Assembly (NCBI RefSeq): GCF_902167705.1 | Contig: NZ_CABHMZ010000027.1 | Location: 11,390-75,389, forward strand | Origin: Streptococcus constellatus | GTDB lineage: Bacteria > Bacillota > Bacilli > Lactobacillales > Streptococcaceae | Length of the DNA stretch: 64,000 bases | Direction: 5' to 3' | In this document: positions 28,592-39,059 of the stretch, piece by piece | Position numbering within the stretch: position 1 is the first letter of the stretch | How the letters are laid out: every line of letters begins with the position of its first letter | Position numbers and translations under genes: made by a program | Notes under the pieces: generated by a model | Database searches by the model: none | What the model saw: the letters and a program-made list of their open reading frames with translations, nothing else | Told to the model about the DNA's origin: nothing

Positions 28592-30958
28592 ATGTCAAAG
28601 GATATATACATAGGTCTTAGTCAAAAAGAAGTTGAAGAACGAATTCAAAAAGGCTTAGTAAATAAAGTAACAGTTAGTACGGAAAAGACAATTTGGCAAA
28701 TCATCCAGTCAAATGTTTTCACTTATTTTAATTTCATATTTTTTGTACTTGCTGTGTTATTAATTATTGTACAATCGTGGAATAATCTGCTTTTTCTACC
28801 TATCGTTATTATCAATTCTCTTATTGGGATTGTTCAAGAATTAAGAGCTAGAAAAACATTGAGTAAAATGCAGTTACTTCATCACAATATAGCAATTGCC
28901 ATACGAGATGGAAAAGAAGTTCAGCTAGACACGAAAGACCTAGTACAAGATGATCTTGTTCTTTTTTCTGCCGGTGACCAAATTTATGCAGACGCTAGGC
29001 TTGTATCAGGTGATTTGAAAGTCAATGAATCACAATTAACCGGTGAAGCAGATGAAATTGCAAAAAAAGTGAATGATACCGTCATGTCAGGTAGCTTTGT
29101 TGTATCTGGCAAAGCGTATGCTTGCTTAGAAAAGGTGGGCGATGATTCTTACATCAATCAGCTAACATTGAAGGCCAAAGAAGTATCTGGAAAAGAAGAA
29201 TCTGAAATGGTACGGTCGGTCAATAATTTGGTTAAGGCGATTGGATTTTTGATTATTCCTTTAGGACTTATCTTATTTTTCCAAAGTTATGTGACCAATC
29301 ATGAAAGTTTTCAAGTTAGTATTGTTTCGACAGTAGGGGCGATTATTGGTATGATTCCAGAAGGGCTTTATCTTCTGATGACTTTAGCGCTAGCTTTGGG
29401 AGCAGTTAGTTTAGCAAGACAGAAAGTTTTGTTAAATAGCATGAAAGGGATAGAATCTCTTTCTCGTGTGGATATTTTGTGTGTGGATAAAACGGGGACC
29501 ATTACAGAAAATACGATGAAAGTCACACAAGTTCGATCTGTTCATCAAAATGAACAAATCTCGCAAGAAGCTCTTAAACACTATTTAGCAGTAAGTCCAG
29601 ATGAAAATGAAACAATTGTAGCGATCCGAGATTTTTTTGAGTCAGAAATAGTCGAAGAGTCTTGGACAGTATTGTCAATCTTTCCGTTTAGTTCAAAAAC
29701 CAAGTTTGGAGCAATTTCTTTTAAAGAGGGCAATTTTATTTTAGGTGCCCCAGAATTTGTATTAAAAGAAAAACTGGAAGAATATCGCAGCTATATTCAA
29801 AAATATGCAGAAAGTGGAACGCGAGTTCTTGTTTTTGCTGAATCAAAAGAGCCGTTAGTTACGGGTGATTTGACTCAAACAGTAGAACCGCTGCTCTTCA
29901 TCTTATTAGAAAACCCAATTCGAGAAAATGCTGCTGAAACCTTTTCCTATTTTGCTCTTCAGGGTGTGGAAGTTAAAGTTATCTCAGGAGACAATCCTGT
30001 CACAGTTGCGGCAGTTGCTGCCAAAGCAGAGATTCCTCATGCAGAGAATTATATAGATGCACAAAGGTTAGATACTGATGAAAAAATTGCTCAAGCAGTT
30101 GAAAAATATACAGTCTTTGGCCGAGTAACCCCTCAACAAAAACAAAAACTGGTTCAAGCTCTTCAAGCTAACCAACATAAAGTTGCAATGACAGGGGACG
30201 GTGTAAATGATATCTTAGCCATGAAAACTGCAAATTGCAGTATTGCTATGGAATCCGGCAATAATGCTACAAAGCAAATTGCACAAGTTGTTTTGCTGGA
30301 TTCTGATTTTTCACATATGCCACATATTGTGACAGAGGGACGCAGAGTTGTCAATAATATTCAGCGCTCTGCTAGTTTGTTTCTTGTAAAAAATATTTTT
30401 TCCATTTCACTAGCTATTTTGTCCAGTTTGTTTGCCTTTACCTATCCTTTGCAGGCTTCGCAAGTTTCTTTGATTAGTGCCTTTACGATTGGTATTCCGG
30501 GATTTATGTTAGCCTTAGAGCCAAACAAGCAACGCATTCGTGGTCGTTTTATTAGAACGGTTTTGCAGAATGCCATACCCGCAGCTCTTGTTGATTTACT
30601 AGCGGTTTTGATTGTCATGCTCTGTGGTCGAATTTTTCGATTATCTACACAAGAAGTTGCAACATCTTCTATTATCTTATTGGCTGTAGTTGGATTTATT
30701 ATTATCATAAAACTTATTCAACCGCTCAATCGGATGAAAACCACTGTGCTGCTCTTCAACATGATTGGGTTGATTGTTTCAGGGATTTTATTTCACTCTA
30801 TCTTTTCTTTATCTAAAATCTCACCTATCACCATTATCCTCACAATCATTCTCTCATTGATGCTAGAATCGCTCATGAGACTGTTTCAATATGTTACCAA
30901 TAAACTATTTGCAAGGTTTGATAAAGTTTTGATAAGATACCAAGTGGCTAAAAAATAA
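28592..30958 (+). CDS. P-type cation-transporting ATPase (CtpE-like)
   Basis: 788 residues. The phosphorylation site is DKTGT near residue 298 (CVDKTGTITENTM), the hinge is TGDGVNDILAMKTANCSIAM, and the actuator loop is LTGEADEIAKK, that is TGEA instead of the usual TGES, a feature I associate with the CtpE-like branch. About ten membrane helices, with IGMIPEGLYLLMTLAL as helix 4. The ion is probably Ca2+, as for CtpE, but this is not certain. Start 28592 has GGAGG just upstream; the track-style GTG at 28577 precedes that site and is less likely. Confidence 0.88.
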   Translation: MSKDIYIGLSQKEVEERIQKGLVNKVTVSTEKTIWQIIQSNVFTYFNFIFFVLAVLLIIVQSWNNLLFLPIVIINSLIGIVQELRARKTLSKMQLLHHNIAIAIRDGKEVQLDTKDLVQDDLVLFSAGDQIYADARLVSGDLKVNESQLTGEADEIAKKVNDTVMSGSFVVSGKAYACLEKVGDDSYINQLTLKAKEVSGKEESEMVRSVNNLVKAIGFLIIPLGLILFFQSYVTNHESFQVSIVSTVGAIIGMIPEGLYLLMTLALALGAVSLARQKVLLNSMKGIESLSRVDILCVDKTGTITENTMKVTQVRSVHQNEQISQEALKHYLAVSPDENETIVAIRDFFESEIVEESWTVLSIFPFSSKTKFGAISFKEGNFILGAPEFVLKEKLEEYRSYIQKYAESGTRVLVFAESKEPLVTGDLTQTVEPLLFILLENPIRENAAETFSYFALQGVEVKVISGDNPVTVAAVAAKAEIPHAENYIDAQRLDTDEKIAQAVEKYTVFGRVTPQQKQKLVQALQANQHKVAMTGDGVNDILAMKTANCSIAMESGNNATKQIAQVVLLDSDFSHMPHIVTEGRRVVNNIQRSASLFLVKNIFSISLAILSSLFAFTYPLQASQVSLISAFTIGIPGFMLALEPNKQRIRGRFIRTVLQNAIPAALVDLLAVLIVMLCGRIFRLSTQEVATSSIILLAVVGFIIIIKLIQPLNRMKTTVLLFNMIGLIVSGILFHSIFSLSKISPITIILTIILSLMLESLMRLFQYVTNKLFARFDKVLIRYQVAKK

Positions 30959-30960
30959 AA

Positions 30961-31110
30961 GAAGCTGGGACGAAAGTATCCAGCTTCAAAGTATACTATG
31001 TAATAAAGCAACAACGCAGTATTTGATTGCTCAAAGTTAGAGATAAGGCTTGCGAAGGAAATCATTCTTCGGTTGTTTTTAGTTTGAAAGAGTAGCTAAT
31101 TAGTTTTTCA
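30961..31110. repeat. GGGACGAAA-type intergenic repeat, copy 2
   Basis: Starts GAAGCTGGGACGAAAG with CCAGCTTC as the matching arm, then CAACAACGCAGTATTTG. It shares its start with the copy at 63633 and ends in a hairpin of the same type. Non-coding. Confidence 0.6.
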
Positions 31111-31160
31111 GGGAATGAGACTAGAAACTAAACATTTTAGTTATGTCTCACTCCCATTTT
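31111..31160. terminator. Long hairpin terminator between ATPase and DUF3397 genes
   Basis: GGGAATGAGAC pairs with GTCTCACTCCC (one mismatch), and AACTAAA pairs with TTTAGTT inside it, followed by ATTTT. It sits between two convergent genes. Confidence 0.65.
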
Positions 31161-31162
31161 CA

Positions 31163-31516
31163 TTATTTTGATAAGAATAAACCAATCACCATAGCGAGAT
31201 AGAGAAAGAAGGTCAAAATAAAGCCAGCTCGCCAGAAGAATTTTAAAAATTTAGGATAGTAAAAGCTGCGTCTGACTTTAAGGAAATAGACGGTGATAGC
31301 AATTGCTAAAGCAGAAAGAGCTAAAGCTAATTCTGGCAACAAGCTGTGATAGAAAGCCTTATCTGAGATGAGATAGAACTCTAACACGAGAAGCGGAAAA
31401 GCTAAATCTGCAAAATTCAAACCAAATCGTTTCAGGCGGAATAATTTTGTGATAATAATGGTTAAAATAATAGTTAAAAAGATAAATAAAACAGAAGCTA
31501 TTTTTAATAATGTCAT
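31163..31516 (-). CDS. DUF3397 membrane protein
   Basis: 117 residues, four membrane helices (about 5-23, 33-51, 58-80, 93-114), matching DUF3397, a small membrane family widespread in lactic acid bacteria with no known role. It is a single gene, divergent from rplK, which is its usual neighbourhood. The ribosome site is poor; the longer frame beginning 31577 is another frame and is not used. Confidence 0.75.
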   Translation of the reverse strand: MTLLKIASVLFIFLTIILTIIITKLFRLKRFGLNFADLAFPLLVLEFYLISDKAFYHSLLPELALALSALAIAITVYFLKVRRSFYYPKFLKFFWRAGFILTFFLYLAMVIGLFLSK

Positions 31517-31571
31517 ACAAATATTTTACCATAAAAAATATAAAAAAGAAGAGGAAATCCGCAGTTTTGTC

Positions 31572-31599
31572 TTGCATTTTACAAAGATTGGTGTATAAT
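31572..31599 (+). promoter_or_regulatory. rplK-rplA promoter
   Basis: TTGCAT (31572-31577) and TATAAT (31594-31599) are 16 bases apart. A leader of about 70 bases follows, with the small hairpin GTATGC-GAAAA-GCATAC (31607-31623) and then the L1-type motif. Confidence 0.75.
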
Positions 31600-31624
31600 A
31601 GATGAGTATGCGAAAAGCATACTT

Positions 31625-31661
31625 GTGGGAGGTAAAAATCTTACATTACCGCCAAAACCAC
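31625..31661 (+). promoter_or_regulatory. Putative L1-binding mRNA motif before rplK
   Basis: GTGG (31625-31628) pairs with CCAC (31658-31661); after an unpaired GA the arm GGTAA pairs with TTACC, leaving GCCAAAA on the other side. This helix-bulge-helix form, immediately before the ribosome site, fits feedback control by ribosomal protein L1. The same form is repeated before rplA. Confidence 0.55.
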
Positions 31662-31677
31662 AAAGGAGGATTTAAAA

Positions 31678-32103
31678 ATGGCTAAAAAAGTCGAAAAACT
31701 TGTAAAATTGCAAATCCCTGCTGGTAAAGCTACTCCAGCTCCACCAGTTGGTCCTGCGCTTGGTCAAGCCGGTATCAACATCATGGGATTCACGAAAGAG
31801 TTCAACGCTCGTACAGCTGATCAAGCTGGCATGATTATCCCAGTTGTTATCTCAGTATATGAAGACAAATCATTTACTTTCGTAACAAAGACACCACCAG
31901 CTGCTGTTCTTTTGAAAAAAGCTGCAGGTGTTGAAAAGGGATCAGGTACACCAAACAAAACAAAAGTTGCAACAGTTACTCGTGCACAAGTACAAGAAAT
32001 TGCTGAAACTAAGATGCCAGATTTGAACGCTGCAAACCTTGAGTCTGCAATGCGTATGATCGAAGGTACTGCTCGTTCTATGGGATTCACTGTTGTTGAC
32101 TAA
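31678..32103 (+). CDS. rplK: 50S ribosomal protein L11
   Basis: 141 residues: [35 protein letters not shown] is the typical L11 N-terminus and the C-terminal domain ends [10 protein letters not shown]. It binds the GTPase-associated centre of 23S rRNA. AAGGAGG stands before the ATG. Codon use is that of a highly expressed gene. Co-transcribed with rplA. Confidence 0.98.
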   Translation: MAKKVEKLVKLQIPAGKATPAPPVGPALGQAGINIMGFTKEFNARTADQAGMIIPVVISVYEDKSFTFVTKTPPAAVLLKKAAGVEKGSGTPNKTKVATVTRAQVQEIAETKMPDLNAANLESAMRMIEGTARSMGFTVVD

Positions 32104-32148
32104 TCAATAACACCCAAACCCGCAAGACTTCATCATTTCGAGAAGGAC

Positions 32149-32175
32149 GTGGGAGATGAAAATCGATTGAACCAC
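32149..32175 (+). promoter_or_regulatory. Putative L1-binding mRNA motif before rplA
   Basis: GTGG (32149-32152) pairs with CCAC (32172-32175); an unpaired GA is followed by GAT-GAAA-ATC, a small tetraloop hairpin, then GATTGAA. The outer form matches the element before rplK: GTGG-GA-hairpin-GxxxxAA-CCAC. Confidence 0.5.
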
Positions 32176-32193
32176 TTACAAGGAGAATAGAAA

Positions 32194-32883
32194 ATGGCTA
32201 AAAAAAGCAAACAACTTCGTGCTGCTCTTGAAAAAATCGACAGCACAAAAGCATACAGTGTAGAAGAAGCTGTAGCACTTGCAAAAGAAACAAACTTTGC
32301 AAAATTTGACGCAACTGTAGAAGTTGCTTATAACTTGAACATTGACGTGAAAAAAGCAGATCAACAAATCCGTGGTGCAATGGTTCTTCCAAACGGAACT
32401 GGTAAAACTTCACGCGTGCTTGTTTTCGCGCGTGGTGCAAAAGCAGAAGAAGCAAAAGCTGCTGGTGCAGATTTCGTTGGTGAAGATGACCTCGTTGCAA
32501 AAATCAACGGTGGTTGGCTTGACTTTGATATCGTAATTGCTACACCTGATATGATGGCACTTGTTGGACGTCTTGGACGTGTTCTTGGACCACGTAACTT
32601 GATGCCAAACCCTAAAACTGGTACTGTAACAATGGATGTTGCAAAAGCAGTTGAAGAGTCTAAAGGTGGTAAAATTACTTACCGTGCAGACCGTGCAGGT
32701 AACGTACAAGCTATCATTGGTAAAGTTTCATTTGATGCTGATAAGTTGGTTGAAAACTTCAAAGCATTCCACGATGTGATTGCCAAAGCTAAACCGGCTA
32801 CAGTAAAAGGAACTTACATGACCAATCTTACTATTACAACTACTCAAGGTGTAGGTATTAAGGTTGATGTCAACTCACTTTAA
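32194..32883 (+). CDS. rplA: 50S ribosomal protein L1
   Basis: 229 residues with the L1 signatures [21 protein letters not shown] and the C-terminal [19 protein letters not shown]. It forms the L1 stalk at the E site and, in other bacteria, represses the rplK-rplA mRNA by binding a leader structure that mimics its rRNA site. AAGGAG precedes the ATG. A strong UUCG-loop terminator follows. Confidence 0.98.
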   Translation: MAKKSKQLRAALEKIDSTKAYSVEEAVALAKETNFAKFDATVEVAYNLNIDVKKADQQIRGAMVLPNGTGKTSRVLVFARGAKAEEAKAAGADFVGEDDLVAKINGGWLDFDIVIATPDMMALVGRLGRVLGPRNLMPNPKTGTVTMDVAKAVEESKGGKITYRADRAGNVQAIIGKVSFDADKLVENFKAFHDVIAKAKPATVKGTYMTNLTITTTQGVGIKVDVNSL

Positions 32884-32893
32884 TTTAGAATCT

Positions 32894-32920
32894 AAAACTC
32901 TATCTTCGGATGGAGTTTTT
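32894..32920 (+). terminator. rplKA terminator with UUCG tetraloop
   Basis: AAAACTCTATC (32894-32904) pairs with GATGGAGTTTT (32909-32919) around a TTCG loop, followed by T. An 11-pair stem. Confidence 0.9.
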
Positions 32921-33001
32921 CATTTGTACGAAACGAATAGCGGTGGAGTGATGAAACTCATCGCTTTTTATATTTGGAAGAAAGTTTGCAGGGGGATACA
33001 T

Positions 33002-33031
33002 ATATAACATAAAAATATTTTTATGTTATAT
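33002..33031. promoter_or_regulatory. 30-bp perfect palindrome upstream of acnA
   Basis: ATATAACATAAAAAT (33002-33016) is followed directly by its exact reverse complement (33017-33031). It ends 26 bases before the acnA -35. It may be a regulator site or a weak terminator, since TTTCT follows. It is nearly all A and T, which raises the odds of chance. Confidence 0.45.
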
Positions 33032-33057
33032 TTTCTGACATATTTTTCAAAAAACTA

Positions 33058-33086
33058 TTGCATGAATTTTCGTAAAATTGTATAAT
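33058..33086 (+). promoter_or_regulatory. acnA-citZ-icd promoter
   Basis: TTGCAT (33058-33063) and TATAAT (33081-33086) with 17-base spacing. GGGAGG before the acnA ATG completes the start region. Confidence 0.75.
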
Positions 33087-33118
33087 ATAAAATAATTATT
33101 CCTAATGGGAGGTTTCTC

Positions 33119-35788
33119 ATGCTAACATATAAATCTATATTATATCAAGATAAGCGAGAATATAGCTATATTGATCTCGAAAAAGCGGCATTAGATATGG
33201 GTGGAAACATAAACAGTCTTCCTTATTCTATTCGCATGTTATTAGAAAGTCTTTTGCGAAAAGAAGATGGTGATGCTGTAAGAAAACATCACATAGAGAA
33301 TCTAATGCACTATCAAGCTGTTAAACCGAAAGGTGAAGTGCCCTTTAAACCAAGTCGTGTTATTTTACAGGATTTTACGGGAGTACCAGTTGTTGTTGAC
33401 TTGGCAAGTATGCGCGATGCAGTTGTAACAAATGGGGGAGACCCAGAACTTATCAATCCTGAAATTCCTGTGGATTTAGTCATTGACCATAGTGTGCAAG
33501 TTGATTGTTATGGCTGTGAGACTGCTTTGGAAGAAAATATAACAAAAGAATTTTCACGTAATAATGAGCGGTATGAATTTTTGAAATGGGCTGAGCGATC
33601 TTTTGATAATTATCGTGCAGTTCCACCTGCAACTGGGATTATTCACCAAGTTAATATTGAATTCCTTAGTGATGTTGTTATTGAAAAAGACGGTATGCTT
33701 TATCCAGATTCAATGTTTGGAACAGACAGTCATACAACAATGATCAACGGAATAGGGGTTCTTGGCTGGGGAGTTGGAGGAATTGAAGCAGAAGCTGCTA
33801 TGTTGGGAGAAGCCTCCTATTTTCCGGTTCCAGAAGTGATTGGTGTACGCTTAGTTGGGAAATTGCCTAAGATTGCAACGGCAACAGACTTAGCTTTAAA
33901 AGTAACGCAACGATTGCGACAAGAAAATGTAGTTGGAAAATTTGTGGAATACTTTGGGAAAGGACTAGCAACACTTAGCTTGGCAGACCGCGCAACAGTT
34001 GCAAATATGGCGCCAGAATATGGGGCAACTTGCGGTTACTTTCCTATTGATGAAGAGACACTTCGCTATATGCGACTAACAAACCGAAAAGAAAAACATA
34101 TTGCGTTAACGAAGCTCTATGCTCAAAAGAATCATCTATTTTATGATGAAAATGTGGAGCCAATTTATTCAAAAATTGTTGAGATTGATTTGTCCACCAT
34201 TGTTCCAAGTATTTCTGGTCCCAAACGGCCACAGGATTTAATTGAATTGACAAATGCTAAGCAAGAATTTCAAGCGAGTCTTATCCGAGAAGCTGGTGTT
34301 CGAGGTTTTGGTTTGCCAAGAGAGGAATTGAGGAAAACAGCGACGGTATTATTTGACGATTATGAAGAAGAAATTAAAACGGGTCATGTCGCTATTGCAG
34401 CAATCACTAGTTGTACTAATACTTCCAACCCGTATGTCCTAATGGCGGCAGGCTTAGTAGCTAAACGTGCTGTGGAAAAAGGATTGCGTGTTTCAAAGAC
34501 AGTCAAAACGCCACTTGCACCAGGCAGTAAGGTTGTTACGGCTTATTTGAAGGAGAGTGGTCTCCAAGTCTATCTGGACAAATTAGGTTTTAATATTGTT
34601 GGATATGGCTGCACCACTTGCATTGGCAATTCTGGAAATTTGTTACCAGAAGTGGCAAAAGCAATTACGGATACGGATTTACTTGCTAGTGCTGTCCTAT
34701 CAGGTAATCGGAATTTTGAAGGACGAATCAATCCTTTGGTTAAAGCAAATTTTTTAGCTAGTCCGCCACTGGTGGTCGCTTATGCTTTAGCTGGGAATAC
34801 AAATATTGATTTAACAAGTGAACCGCTTGGATATGATAGAAATGGGCTACCTGTTTACTTCATGGATCTTATGCCAAATCATGACTTGGTAGCAGACTAT
34901 GTTCGAAAGTATGTTACTTGTAACCTGTTTAAAAAAGAGTATGAGCATGTTTTTACTGATAGTGAAAAATGGAATCAAATTCCAACGACAAAATCGAAAA
35001 TCTATCATTGGAATCAAGCTTCTACTTATATACAAAATCCTCCTTACTTTGATAGCTTGGAAGATGATACAAGCATTCAATCGTTGAAAAATCTAGCTGT
35101 TTTAGCAAAATTTGGAGATACGATTACGACAGATCATATTTCTCCAGCAGGAAATATTGCTAGAAATAGTCCAGCAGCATTATATCTAGAGGAACATGGT
35201 GTAAGCTATCAAGACTTTAATTCTTATGGTAGTCGTCGCGGGAATCATGAAGTAATGATGAGAGGCACCTTTGCCAATATTCGGATAAAAAATGAACTAG
35301 CAGCTGGAAAACTTGGTGGTTATACAAAGTATAAAGGTGAACTGATGCCGATTTATGAAGCTGCTATGTGTTATAAGAAAGAAAAAGTGGATACGATTAT
35401 TTTGGCAGGTCGAGATTATGGTATGGGTTCTAGTCGTGATTGGGCAGCTAAAGGAGCAAATCTTTTGGGTGTTAAAGTGGTTTTAGCTGAAAGTTTTGAA
35501 AGAATTCATCGCTCCAATTTAGTCATGATGGGCATTCTGCCTCTTCAATATTTGGACGGTGAAAATGCTCAAAATCTTGGATTAACTGGAAAAGAAACGT
35601 TTGATATTCAATTGCCGAAGGAGCCACAGGTAGGGCAAGTCATAACGGTTATTGCAAAAGAAGGCGATCAAATCACACGATTTAAAGCACGTCTTCGTTT
35701 TGATGCAGACGCGGATATTCGTTATTATGAAAATGGGGGAATTTTACCAATGGTGGTTAGAAAGAAATTGCAAGAGGTAAAACAATGA
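33119..35788 (+). CDS. acnA: Aconitate hydratase
   Basis: 889 residues, AcnA/IRP1 type. The three iron-sulphur ligands are in [10 protein letters not shown] (about residue 435) and [12 protein letters not shown] (about 498-505). The N-terminal half has [23 protein letters not shown], the C-terminal swivel has [16 protein letters not shown]. It converts citrate to isocitrate. First gene of a three-gene oxidative TCA branch; its stop overlaps the citrate synthase start by four bases. Confidence 0.97.
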   Translation: MLTYKSILYQDKREYSYIDLEKAALDMGGNINSLPYSIRMLLESLLRKEDGDAVRKHHIENLMHYQAVKPKGEVPFKPSRVILQDFTGVPVVVDLASMRDAVVTNGGDPELINPEIPVDLVIDHSVQVDCYGCETALEENITKEFSRNNERYEFLKWAERSFDNYRAVPPATGIIHQVNIEFLSDVVIEKDGMLYPDSMFGTDSHTTMINGIGVLGWGVGGIEAEAAMLGEASYFPVPEVIGVRLVGKLPKIATATDLALKVTQRLRQENVVGKFVEYFGKGLATLSLADRATVANMAPEYGATCGYFPIDEETLRYMRLTNRKEKHIALTKLYAQKNHLFYDENVEPIYSKIVEIDLSTIVPSISGPKRPQDLIELTNAKQEFQASLIREAGVRGFGLPREELRKTATVLFDDYEEEIKTGHVAIAAITSCTNTSNPYVLMAAGLVAKRAVEKGLRVSKTVKTPLAPGSKVVTAYLKESGLQVYLDKLGFNIVGYGCTTCIGNSGNLLPEVAKAITDTDLLASAVLSGNRNFEGRINPLVKANFLASPPLVVAYALAGNTNIDLTSEPLGYDRNGLPVYFMDLMPNHDLVADYVRKYVTCNLFKKEYEHVFTDSEKWNQIPTTKSKIYHWNQASTYIQNPPYFDSLEDDTSIQSLKNLAVLAKFGDTITTDHISPAGNIARNSPAALYLEEHGVSYQDFNSYGSRRGNHEVMMRGTFANIRIKNELAAGKLGGYTKYKGELMPIYEAAMCYKKEKVDTIILAGRDYGMGSSRDWAAKGANLLGVKVVLAESFERIHRSNLVMMGILPLQYLDGENAQNLGLTGKETFDIQLPKEPQVGQVITVIAKEGDQITRFKARLRFDADADIRYYENGGILPMVVRKKLQEVKQ

Positions 35789-36903
35789 CACAAAGCAACG
35801 GTTTAAAAGATACGATTGCCTGTGAGACTCGTATCAGTCAGATTATAGATGATACTCTTTCTTATGCAGGCTATAATATTTCAGAATTTATGGAGAATAA
35901 TGCAAGTTTTGAAGAAGTCATTTACCTACTTTGGAATTTGCATTTGCCAACTCAGATTGAATTGAAACATTTTGTGAACGATTTACGTGCCAACTATGCC
36001 ATTAGTGATGCGGTGGAACAATGTATTCTCATCCAGTCGCGCAAGCATCTGCATCCAATGAGTGTATTACGTTCTACAGTTAGTCTTTTAGGAGTCTATA
36101 ATATCCATGCTGAAGAGACGTCTCTAGAAGCAACTTATGAACAAAGTATTCAATTGATGGCTAAGATTCCAACGATTATTGCAACATTTACAAGGTTGAG
36201 ATCGGGGCAAACTCCGATTGAACCGAGAAAAGATTTAGGATTTGCAGCGAACTTTTTATATATGTTAAATGGGCAGGAACCAACAGAATTAGAAATTCGA
36301 GCTTTCAATCGTGCTTTGGTTCTTCATGCAGATCACGAGCTAAATGCTTCAACTTTTGCAGCGCGGGTCTGTGCTTCCACTTTAACCGATATTTATTCTT
36401 GTGTGACGGCGGCAATCGGCGCTTTAAAAGGTTCACTTCATGGAGGAGCCAATGAATGCGTCTTTGACATGTTAAAGGAAATTAAAGCAGAGGGTGATAC
36501 GAATGCATATTTGGATCGAAAATTAGCTTCACATGAAAAAATCATGGGCTTTGGTCATCGTGTTTATAAAACACAGGATCCTCGTGAAAAATATTTGCGA
36601 GAAATGGCAGAGGAATTGACAAAGGGAACAGAAAAAGAAATTTGGTACCAGATTTCAGAAGAAATCGAACGTTATATGAAGAACACTAAGCATTTAATAC
36701 CGAATGTAGATTTTTACTCAGCAACGGTTTATCATGTTTTAGGTATTGACAGTAGTATTTATACATTGATTTTTGCAATGAGTCGGGTGTCTGGCTGGAT
36801 TGCTCACATTCAAGAGCAACGCAAAAATAATAAGTTGATTAGACCTCGCTCTCATTATGTTGGCGCTCAAAATTTAAATTATATTCCTATTGGGAGGAGA
36901 TAA
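35785..36903 (+). CDS. citZ: Citrate synthase
   Basis: 372 residues. Catalytic residues lie in [12 protein letters not shown] (His), [13 protein letters not shown] (His) and VDFYSATVY (Asp), as in Gram-positive citrate synthases. It condenses oxaloacetate with acetyl-CoA. The start overlaps the acnA stop (ATGA) and icd follows after one base, so all three enzymes are made from one message. Together they supply 2-oxoglutarate for glutamate. Confidence 0.97.
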   Translation: MTQSNGLKDTIACETRISQIIDDTLSYAGYNISEFMENNASFEEVIYLLWNLHLPTQIELKHFVNDLRANYAISDAVEQCILIQSRKHLHPMSVLRSTVSLLGVYNIHAEETSLEATYEQSIQLMAKIPTIIATFTRLRSGQTPIEPRKDLGFAANFLYMLNGQEPTELEIRAFNRALVLHADHELNASTFAARVCASTLTDIYSCVTAAIGALKGSLHGGANECVFDMLKEIKAEGDTNAYLDRKLASHEKIMGFGHRVYKTQDPREKYLREMAEELTKGTEKEIWYQISEEIERYMKNTKHLIPNVDFYSATVYHVLGIDSSIYTLIFAMSRVSGWIAHIQEQRKNNKLIRPRSHYVGAQNLNYIPIGRR

Positions 36904-36904
36904 A

Positions 36905-38092
36905 ATGGCAGAAAGAATTCGTCTTGTGAATAAGAAGTTGCTAGTTCCGGATAATCCCATTGTCCCTTATATCGAAGGTGATGGAATTGGGCATGACATT
37001 TGGAAAAATGCACAGCTTGTCTTGGATAAAGCAGTAGAGATAACTTATGGAAACAGTAGAAAGATTTTTTGGAAAGAGATATTGGCGGGAGAAAAAGCCT
37101 TTCGTTTGACAGGAGAATGGTTGCCAGAAGAGACTTTAACGACAATCCAGCATCATTTAGTTGCTATTAAAGGCCCTCTTACAACTCCTGTTGGTGGAGG
37201 TATTCGTTCTTTAAATGTTGCCTTGCGTCAAGAACTAGATCTCTACGCTTGTGTACGTCCTGTACGGTATTTTGCGGGCGTTCCTAGCCCACTACGACAT
37301 CCCGAAAAGACGGATATGACCATTTTTCGTGAAAATACCGAAGATATTTACGCAGGAATCGAATGGGAAAGTGAGTCTAATGAGGCTCAAAAAGTGATAC
37401 AATTTTTGCAAGAGGAAATGGGAATTGATAAAATTCGTTTTCCGAAGACGAGTGCTATTGGCATTAAACCAATTTCACGTGAAGGAAGTGAACGGTTGAT
37501 TCGAGCAGCGATTCAGTATGCTCTATCTGCCAATGTAAAAAACGTAACTCTGGTTCATAAAGGGAATATCCAAAAATTTACAGAAGGTGGTTTCAGAAAA
37601 TGGGGCTATGAGCTTGCAGAGAAGGAGTTTGCAAAGGAATTAGCAGTTGGAAAATTGATTGTGACAGATGTGATTGCAGATAATTTTTTACAACAAATTC
37701 TATTAAATCCTGAAAAATTTCAAGTAGTAGCTTTGACAAATTTGAATGGAGATTATGTTAGTGATGCGCTGGCTGCTCAAGTCGGTGGCATTGGTATTGC
37801 TCCTGGAGCTAATATCAATTATGAAACAGGTCATTCTATCTTTGAAGCAACGCATGGAACGGCTCCTGATATCGCAGATCAAAATAAAGCAAATCCTTGT
37901 TCGCTTTTGTTGTCTGCCTGCATGATGTTTGATTACATTGGGTGGTCTGAAGCTGCGCAAATTATTATAAAAGCGATTGAAAAAGCGTTAGCACTTCAAA
38001 AGATGACAGATGATTTTGCTAATCAGATAGAAGGTGTTTCTGCACTTTCAACGAGTGATTTCACTCAGGTTTTATTAGATTATTTAGCTTAG
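36905..38092 (+). CDS. icd: Isocitrate dehydrogenase (NADP type)
   Basis: 395 residues. [21 protein letters not shown] near the N-terminus, the substrate loop [24 protein letters not shown] and [19 protein letters not shown] are typical of bacterial NADP-dependent enzymes. The ATG at 36905 is preceded by GGGAGGAGA; the earlier in-frame codon at 36890 overlaps citZ and that site. It yields 2-oxoglutarate and NADPH. No 2-oxoglutarate dehydrogenase is in the window, so the branch looks biosynthetic. Confidence 0.96.
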   Translation: MAERIRLVNKKLLVPDNPIVPYIEGDGIGHDIWKNAQLVLDKAVEITYGNSRKIFWKEILAGEKAFRLTGEWLPEETLTTIQHHLVAIKGPLTTPVGGGIRSLNVALRQELDLYACVRPVRYFAGVPSPLRHPEKTDMTIFRENTEDIYAGIEWESESNEAQKVIQFLQEEMGIDKIRFPKTSAIGIKPISREGSERLIRAAIQYALSANVKNVTLVHKGNIQKFTEGGFRKWGYELAEKEFAKELAVGKLIVTDVIADNFLQQILLNPEKFQVVALTNLNGDYVSDALAAQVGGIGIAPGANINYETGHSIFEATHGTAPDIADQNKANPCSLLLSACMMFDYIGWSEAAQIIIKAIEKALALQKMTDDFANQIEGVSALSTSDFTQVLLDYLA

Positions 38093-38315
38093 ATTCTGAT
38101 TTTTACACATTAAACAAACGGCAAAGAAGTTGAGACAAAAGTTTCTGATTTCAATATTCGTTGCATAATAAATGAACGACACCATAGCTGGTTACTCAAA
38201 TAGCACAGCAAACCATCTTCTTCCTTTTATCGAAATTTTTATTTTTTAAAGAATTTGACTATATAAAAATCTCAAAATATGGTAAAATAGTACAGATAAA
38301 ATAAGGAGAATAAAA
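38093..38315. other. Intergenic region icd-pyrH
   Basis: Contains GTTGAGACAAAAGTTTC at about 38130, a degenerate relative of the GGGACAAAA repeats, and an extended -10 (TGGTAAAAT, 38280-38288) that probably serves pyrH. No small gene seen. Confidence 0.5.
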
Positions 38316-39056
38316 ATGGTAGCCCCGAAATATAAACGTATTTTAATCAAATTATCAGGTGAAGCTCTTGCTGGTGAGAAAGGGATTGGAATTAACATTT
38401 CAACCGTTCAAAAAATGGCAGAGGAAATCAAGGAAGTACATGATTTGGGTATTGAAATTGCCCTTGTTATCGGCGGTGGGAATCTCTGGCGTGGAGAGCC
38501 TGCGGCAGAAGCAGGAATGGATCGTGTGCAGGCTGACTACACAGGAATGTTAGGAACAGTCATGAATGCTCTGGTTATGGCTGATTCACTTCAACAAGTG
38601 GGGGTGGATACGCGCGTACAAACAGCGATTGCTATGCAACAAGTAGCAGAACCTTATATTCGTGGACGCGCTCTGCGACACTTGGAAAAAGGACGTATCG
38701 TTATCTTCGGTGCTGGAGTTGGTTCTCCCTACTTCTCAACAGATACAACAGCTGCCCTTCGCGCGGCTGAGATTGAAGCTGATGCGATTCTGATGGCAAA
38801 AAATGGTGTAGACGGTGTTTATAATGCTGATCCGAAGAAAGATAAGACTGCGGTGAAATTTGATGAATTAACCCACCGTGACGTGATTAACAAAGGCCTT
38901 CGTATCATGGATTCAACAGCTTCAACTCTTTCAATGGATAATGACATTGACCTTGTTGTCTTTAATATGAACGAACCTGGTAATATCAAACGCGTTGTCT
39001 TTGGTGAGCAAATCGGAACAACCGTTTCAAATAATGTAGAAAAAGAAGAGGAATAA
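38316..39056 (+). CDS. pyrH: UMP kinase
   Basis: 246 residues of the amino acid kinase fold: [14 protein letters not shown] at the start, [10 protein letters not shown] for phosphate binding, and the C-terminal [22 protein letters not shown]. It phosphorylates UMP to UDP and is a hexamer regulated by GTP and UTP in related bacteria. AAGGAG precedes the ATG. It forms the conserved pyrH-frr pair, with four bases between the genes. Confidence 0.97.
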   Translation: MVAPKYKRILIKLSGEALAGEKGIGINISTVQKMAEEIKEVHDLGIEIALVIGGGNLWRGEPAAEAGMDRVQADYTGMLGTVMNALVMADSLQQVGVDTRVQTAIAMQQVAEPYIRGRALRHLEKGRIVIFGAGVGSPYFSTDTTAALRAAEIEADAILMAKNGVDGVYNADPKKDKTAVKFDELTHRDVINKGLRIMDSTASTLSMDNDIDLVVFNMNEPGNIKRVVFGEQIGTTVSNNVEKEEE

Positions 39057-39059
39057 TTT

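Noticed and set aside
32925..32940. Com-box (TACGAATA) for late competence genes
   Set aside because: ACGAATAG near 32932 and AACGAATA near 18364 and 59897 lack the full motif or suitable position.
32938..32975. Second hairpin after rplA
   Set aside because: AGCG...CGCT with interrupted pairing and TTTTT is weak; the UUCG hairpin just upstream already serves.
33028..33042. CodY-like box before acnA (ATTTTCTGACA)
   Set aside because: About four mismatches to the 15-base consensus in very AT-rich sequence; not strong enough.
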